A stretch of 64,000 bases of DNA. Source: Sciurus carolinensis. Lineage: Eukaryota; Chordata; Mammalia; Rodentia; Sciuridae. Under the pieces are notes generated by a model. That model made no database searches. It was not told the origin of the DNA and saw nothing but the letters and a program-made list of their open reading frames with translations. Positions 59,441-64,000 of this stretch are shown piece by piece; within the stretch, counting starts at the first letter, position 1, and every line of letters starts with the position of its first letter. Both the position numbers and the translations under genes were made by a program. The stretch lies in NCBI RefSeq assembly GCF_902686445.1, contig NC_062222.1, positions 137,027,035 to 137,091,034 of the forward strand, given 5' to 3'.

Positions 59441-61029
59441 CAGATGGGACAGTGGCCTTGCCACGTAGGCCCTCCCTCCCTGAGTGTCCAGCTGGGGTGG
59501 TCAGGGAAGGCTTCCAGGAGGAGGGGGCCTGCAGAGAGAGCGGCAGGTGAGTGGGAGGAGTGTTCTGAGCACCGGGACCCGCGGACGCAGAGGCTGCAGG
59601 GCGGGTCGTGCGGGGAGCTCCTCAGGGTGACGTGGCAGCAGCTGTCACCCAGGGGCTGGCTGTGTCCCTCACGTGGACTCATGCACGGAGGAGGCACCCA
59701 GCACCGTGGGCAGATTTCCCTCGCAGGGATGGATCCCTGCCACCCCAAGGGCCGGGGGGACTGGAAAGTGGTTGAAATGTAGGAGTGACAGTAAGGAGTG
59801 GCCACCGTCCTCCCGCGGCCAGTGGTGGCTCTCGTTCCCTTGCTCTCTGCTCGTTGGTCCGGGGCACCTGGGCAGGAGCCCCTGGTGGGAGGAGCCTCCC
59901 GGGGCGGCACCCCGGCCCACCCAGCTCACTTTCCCGATTCCCTCCCCCCAGATCAACGCGCCCGAGGCTCTGGCGCCCACCAGAGGCCGGGAAGCCGCCC
60001 TGGGAGAGTTGGCATCTGAAGCAGTTAGCGGAGGCCCGGAGGGCGTGCCACAGCGTGAGGCTGCGAAACCACTTTAAAGTCCCTTCAGAAAACGGGCTTC
60101 GGCCGGCCAGAGAGGCGCCTCCTGAAGCCCAGCGCTCGGGCGCAAGTCCAGCTCGGAGCCTCTGGATGTGGGTCTTGACGGGACATTGAAGTGCTCTCTG
60201 CTCTGGTTTCTTCCTCTATAAACAGAGCCATCCCTGGGCCTCCTGGCAGTGGGCAGGGTGGGCGAGTGGACCTTGTGTGCTGGCCCTGTCATCTCAGGTC
60301 CAAGCCGACACCAGGGGCGACCCAGCGTGCCCACAGCCGTGGCTCCTGCTTAGTGGTCATCCACCTCCAGGCAGCCCCTCGGGGAGTTTTGCTCCCAGTG
60401 TGGGAGTGGACTGTGTGTCCTTGGGTGCAGGAGGGTACCTCGTGCATACGTGGCCAGAGTTGGGGTCCTGCCCGGGCCTCGACCTGGCTCCATCACCTCC
60501 CTCATCACCACCTGGGGCCAAGCTGGGGACACAGAACGAGAGGAGGCCCCCACCCTGGAAGGACAACCCTGTGAGCCGTGCAGGGTGGGGAGTGAGTGGG
60601 GGCGGACGGGGAGGCGCTGGGCCCAGGGGGCGTCCGGGACACTTCCCCAGGCAGCGTGAGCCAAGAAATAGGGTGGGTGTCAGGGAAGAGGGTCTTGGGA
60701 TGAGGACCGGCCTGTGCAGGCCCGGCCGGCTGGAGTGGAGGAGGGTGGGCGGCGTGGGCAGCGGCCCCCGAGGGCGTGGAGGCAGCGGTGTGCTCGATTG
60801 GCAGCAGCGGCAGGGCCGGCCGGCACGGGCAGGAGCCCCCGGGAATTGAGCCCAGCCTCCAGACCAAGCAGCCCAGGGGCTGAGTGCGGGCCGGGGTGAG
60901 CGCCCGCCCCTGGAGGGGTGCCCGCCGCGCCCGGAGCGGCCGGAGATGAGAGGGATCGAGCGTGAGCTCATCTGGAGGGGCTGGATGAAACAGACTTTGA
61001 GGTTCCTTCCAGCTGTCACGCTCCAGCTC
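59441..61029. other. Intronic sequence between LTR copy B and the regulatory block
   Basis: Locally CpG-richer at about 60700-60960. Nothing gene-like. A small CpG island is possible but I cannot compute the observed/expected ratio. Confidence 0.4.
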
Positions 61030-61519
61030 CACAAAACCCCTCTGGGGACAGCGAGACCATATGAAATATAAATCAATAGGTTAAAATACGCTTGTCTCCT
61101 GCCCGTCCAGGCCCTGTCACTCCGCCGCTGCCTCCAGCTTCAGAGGCTCTGGCTTTGACTCGGGCAGGCTCGAGCTGGCGGGAGAAAATCGCTTTGTTCC
61201 CGAGCGAGGCAGGGCCATCTCGCCCCAGTCGACGAGGCCTCCCTTTCTTCTTTCTTTCTAATCATCGCTGCCTCTCAGACGCACTGTCCCGTCTCGGTTG
61301 ACACCTCTCCTCCTGTCTTCCCTCTCTAATCACCACGCAAAGAAAGACATCTGATCAGCCAGGCTTCCGGCTGCTCCGCAACACCCCGCAGACCCAGCCC
61401 CGCAGAGTTCTGCTCTTGTGGCGGGCCAGAGTGTCGGGCACGGCCAGAGTGGCGACCCCAAATTAACCAGGCTGGCGGCCACGCTGGGAATCTGAGGGTG
61501 TCCCGATTTACCTCCCGGG

Positions 61520-61533
61520 GTTCCCATGGCAAC
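61520..61533. promoter_or_regulatory. RFX-type X-box
   Basis: GTTCCCATGGCAAC differs by one base from the fully palindromic GTTGCCATGGCAAC. The right half GGCAAC fits the RGYAAC half-site exactly; the left half has C where the consensus asks for A or G. RFX factors act on ciliary and neural genes. Confidence 0.6.
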
Positions 61534-61707
61534 GGGAGTGTTAGGAACCACTAATACGGACTGGCAGCCAGTGAAATGAAATTTGATGTACTTGAGAACA
61601 GCGTGGCTGGTGAAGTAATTGGGGATCAATCTCTTTTCCCACCGGGGCTGACGAATCCCCATTTCCTCTCTTCTCACTCTCTCTCTTTTTTTGTTCATGC
61701 ATCAGTT

Positions 61708-61734
61708 TTTAAGAACATTTTGAATGTTCTTAAA
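61708..61734. other. Perfect inverted repeat, 11-bp arms, 5-nt spacer
   Basis: TTTAAGAACAT (61708-61718), spacer TTTGA, then ATGTTCTTAAA (61724-61734). The arms contain AGAACA and TGTTCT, the half-sites of a steroid-receptor element, but 7 bases apart instead of the usual 3. In RNA it could form a short hairpin. Confidence 0.9.
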
Positions 61735-62340
61735 CACATTTATTTTCATTTTGTAAATGGCTGCATTTTCTGAACAGGCCTGAAATGAAAACAGCTTTGT
61801 TACTCGGGCCCCAAGAGCGTGTTGAATAGTTTAACAACAAAATAAAAGTGTGTGTGTGCCGTCGATGATTCACAGACCCCCTCCAGCTGTCTCCACCGTC
61901 CTGCCCCATCCCCCACTGTCATCAGCTCCGCCACCAGCCGCCACGTCTCCAGGAAAAGTAATGACAGCATGGGCCGCAGGGGCCTCTCTTGTCCGGGGCG
62001 GCAGGCTGGGCAGCTGCTCCCGCTGGCTGGGGGACTCTGTGGTGCTGGTGGAGACAGCCCGTCTTCAGAAGCCTCGCCAAGTGGGCCCAGAATGCACTGG
62101 GCCTGCCGCCTCGGCCGTTCCTTTGGTCAGTTTGAGATCATGCCAGGTGGTGACGGTTGGGTGGATCTCACGGGATCGGGGTGTCCCCAGAGTTGTTCTG
62201 AGGAGCAGAAGCAAGTTTTCAAAATGGGAACAAGCCCTGGCTCTGCGTGCTGTGACGCGGGGGCTCTAGGGCAGCTGTATTTGAGACTCCAAAGCCCAGG
62301 GGAAGGTCCCTGGGTCCCTCTGAGAACGGCAAGACCAGCT

Positions 62341-62370
62341 CATGTCCACTTTTTCCTGTTAACTTCACAG
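62341..62370 (+). other. SORCS2: Splice acceptor of the SORCS2-like exon
   Basis: A pyrimidine-rich tract (ctttttcctgtt) is followed by a branch-point-like gttaact and then cttcacag directly before the first coding base at 62371. Tract, branch-like motif and AG all match a strong mammalian 3' splice site. The exon frame starts in phase 0 here. Confidence 0.85.
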
Positions 62371-62438
62371 GTGATCTTGATCCTGACGAAGTACTACCAT
62401 GCAGACATGGGGAAGGTTCTGGAAAGTTCTCTGTGGCG
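62371..62438 (+). CDS. SORCS2: Internal coding exon of a VPS10-domain receptor, best fit SORCS2
   Basis: The exon reads 22 full codons plus two bases (acceptor phase 0, donor phase 2) and contains KYYHADMGKVLESSLW followed by a split Arg codon. The TKYY...ESSLWR signature belongs to the first part of the VPS10 beta-propeller in SorCS proteins, just before an Asp-box of the SxDxGxxY type that would lie in the next exon. From memory, SorCS1 and SorCS3 have a different middle (D-F-N-L-G-S-V-T type), while HADMGKVLESS matches SorCS2. SorCS2 is a single-pass receptor of neurons that binds proneurotrophins (proBDNF, proNGF) and works with p75NTR in growth-cone collapse and synaptic plasticity. This exon would form one strand-pair of the ligand-binding propeller in the extracellular domain. 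If the intron reading is right it is exon 2. Without the intron the upstream frame is open, but the donor supplies an immediate TAA, so the segment only makes sense when spliced. Exon 1, with signal peptide and propeptide, is not in the window. Confidence 0.85.
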
Positions 62439-62444
62439 GTAAGT
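62439..62444 (+). other. SORCS2: Splice donor of the SORCS2-like exon
   Basis: The sequence after the last coding base is GTAAGT, the full U1 consensus, with CG upstream. The Arg codon is split after its second base (phase 2). Reading through would meet TAA at once. Confidence 0.9.
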
Positions 62445-64000
62445 CAGCCCGACAGTGGGCCTTCCTGTCCTGCTCTGTACCTCGTGGGGACTCTGGGTCG
62501 CGGCTGAGGACTGACCCAGATTCCTGGCTTCCCGCCCTGGAGGCCTTGCAGCTCTTCCTTGGGTAGAGAACACATGCAGAAGTTGAAAGCGGTCAGCAGT
62601 TTTGTCCCTGGGCGTGAGCGGCCTGATGGCGTTCAGTGGGCTGTTCTGCTTCTCTCCTTCGCTTTCTCCTGCTCCCCTGCTTCCTTTTGTTTCCTCCCCG
62701 GAGCAGCAGGGTTCGCATGGTGAATTCAGGTCAGTGCGCATCTTCCCTGGGGCCACGCTCTGGACGTCACATGTGGCTCCTGCAGCCTTCCACAGCGAGA
62801 CTGTCCTCACGGTTGAGTGTTTTCCTTTCTTCTGGGCTTAGCCCAAGAGCTTGGCAAATAAGTGACCCACTGGCAAGGTGGGACATCTCTTTATATGTGA
62901 AATGTGGGTTCAGCCCCAGAACACAGCCACCCTTTGATGTCTGCAGAGGCGAGAGGAGGCGCTTTGGAGAGAGGCTTCTGGCCATGCCACCCTCCCTGTT
63001 GTATCCACTCGAGTGGGCAGCGGCACCATGAGGCCCTCCCCAGTTGATTCATTCTGCCTTTGATTGGCTTTCGGCAGGGGGTCCTGGGGGCCCGCTCTGT
63101 GGGTCCTGTGGCTGGGTTTCTGGACTTGGCTAACTGGCCCGGCCACTGTGGTGCTGAGGCAGTTGCGGGTGCCCCCGACTTCCCACGTGCCTCCCAGCCA
63201 GTTCCTGCGGCTGAGGACTCATCCGCCTGCTCTCCCAATTCCATCACTGCTGCCAGAGAGCGGGGTCAGGCGCGGGTCACATTCCTCCTGGAGGACGCGT
63301 CTCCTGACACCCCACGTGGTCCTGCTGGGTGGGGAGCTGGCTCTCCAGGGTCTCAGCTGGCCCAGGCCGTCCACCGTTTCTGGATGAGAGCAGAAATAGC
63401 CCAGGTGTTGAACCCCAGTGGAGTCCCAAGGACCCCTCCATGGGTTAACAGCGGAGGGTTGGTTCAGGGGCTGTGGCTCCGTGGGGCAGGTAGAGCCCTC
63501 AGGGCGCGCCCTTGCTGCTGGGTAGAGGGTGAGTGGACCCCCTGGTGGATGAGGCAATGGACCTAGCTCAGGACACAGTCTCCTCCTTCTCCAAGCGGGA
63601 CTGCTCAGCTACCTCGTCTGCCTGTCTGGCTGTCCGTCAAGACCTGAAGGGTTGGAAACCCTTCCCCTAGGGATTTCCAGATGCCACTTCCTCCACTCAC
63701 CCCGGCTTCTCAGCATGGCTGGAGGTGGAGGAGACGCATGTCTGGTGGTGTTGGAGTGGTGAACGGCTGGTCCTTCCCGCAGTCATCTGCGCTGGCAGGC
63801 AGACGTGCTGGGGTCCTGGTGGTGGGTGGGGAGCTGTGGGGCCCGGGGCCCGGGACGCCTTGCCCACGGGCTCCAGGCAGGTTCTTCAGAAGCAGGAGGG
63901 GAGCTCTGCTCTGAAGCCCCACTCAGAGCTGCCCCAGGGGGTGGGGGCTGCTCCTTCCAGAGCCTCCGGGCTCACCTGTGGAATGGGGCGCGGTTCCTCC
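62445..64000 (+). other. SORCS2: Start of the following SORCS2 intron
   Basis: GC-rich, mostly single-copy sequence with no further exon I can recognise. The next SORCS2 exon should begin by completing the split Arg codon and continue with an Asp-box; nothing of that kind is seen before the window ends. No clear young repeat is present. Confidence 0.65.

Larger units (their letters stand above)
61030..61870. promoter_or_regulatory. Large repeat-free island 0.5-1.3 kb upstream of the exon, strongest regulatory candidate
   Basis: This block is AT-rich in patches (gaccatatgaaatataaatc, ccaaattaaccaggctggcg, ggtgaagtaattggggatca, cacatttattttcattttgt) and also keeps CpGs. It holds an RFX-type X-box at 61520-61533 and a perfect 11-bp-arm palindrome at 61708-61734 (separate entries). 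TAAT cores are frequent (tctaatcatcgctg, ctctaatcaccacgc, ccactaatacgg). No repeat family recognised. Its nearness to the exon and motif density suggest an intronic enhancer; it is not shown. Confidence 0.5.
1..62370 (+). other. SORCS2: Upstream intron of SORCS2 (probably intron 1), partial
   Basis: No other segment in this stretch combines plausible splice sites with recognisable protein similarity. Mammalian SORCS2 has very long introns near its 5' end, so a 62-kb exon-free stretch ahead of this exon fits. That it is intron 1 is inferred, since exon 1 is not visible. Non-coding RNA genes or unrecognised non-coding exons could lie here; sequence alone cannot exclude them. The repeats and candidate regulatory islands inside it are listed separately. 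Confidence 0.7.

Noticed and set aside
57903..59465. Ser/Leu-rich minus-strand frames of about 390-440 codons and an Arg/Glu-rich plus-strand frame of about 400 codons
   Set aside because: All are translations of the homopurine tract inside LTR copy B. No complexity, no domain.
60700..60960. CpG-island promoter of an internal SORCS2 transcript
   Set aside because: CpG is locally higher but I cannot compute the ratio, and there is no first-exon-like donor or start codon context that convinces.
1..64000. PSAPL1, an intronless saposin-like gene that lies within SORCS2 in human
   Set aside because: No open frame with the spaced cysteine pattern of saposins is present on either strand, so it is outside this window or lost.

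Overview
This is a nuclear genomic window from a mammal, most likely a rodent of the squirrel family (Sciuridae). The evidence is the interspersed repeats. Two composite SINEs have a 7SL/B1-like left part and an ID (tRNA-like) right part, the B1-dID arrangement known from sciurids and their relatives. There is also a free-standing ID element, a 5'-truncated L1 lying antisense, and many decayed MIR, L2, L1M and MaLR fragments. The sequence is GC-rich, without operons or bacterial-type gene packing. I cannot name the species.

I can defend only one protein-coding segment: a 68-bp exon at 62371-62438 (+), with a good acceptor and a consensus GTAAGT donor. It encodes part of the VPS10 domain of a sortilin-family receptor and fits SORCS2 best. 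SORCS2 has very long 5' introns in mammals, so about 62 kb upstream with no other recognisable exon is read as one intron, probably intron 1. The last 1.56 kb starts the next intron.

Layout. 1-21.4 kb: GC-rich intron with old repeats (MLT1-like LTR, L2, MIR) and one ERV-like LTR at 4.3-4.7 kb. 18.0 and 20.3 kb: two AT-rich, repeat-free islands that look like regulatory elements. 21.4-23.4 kb: antisense L1. 25.0-25.5 kb: old L1 fragment. 26.5 kb: homeodomain-motif-rich island. 35.2-35.7 kb: another island. 36.4-36.8 kb: CAC/ATC microsatellite. 39.0-39.75 kb: pyrimidine-rich minisatellite with a unit of about 36 bp. 43.8, 46.65, 48.66 and 57.7 kb: SINEs. 47.0-47.75 and 51.6-51.95 kb: islands. 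57.09-57.29 kb: 51-bp CpG-rich VNTR. 58.1-59.4 kb: second copy of the LTR seen at 4.3 kb, carrying 854 uninterrupted purines. 61.0-61.87 kb: the strongest candidate regulatory block, with a near-perfect RFX X-box and a perfect 11-bp-arm palindrome, just upstream of the exon.

I see no new multi-gene system. The long open frames across the window are products of GC-richness and of tandem repeats, including units that are multiples of three. What merits follow-up is the set of repeat-free islands inside a large neuronal-receptor intron, the LTR pair that differs sharply in purine-tract length, and the tandem repeats. Conservation of the islands is inferred from composition and motifs only; no alignment was possible.
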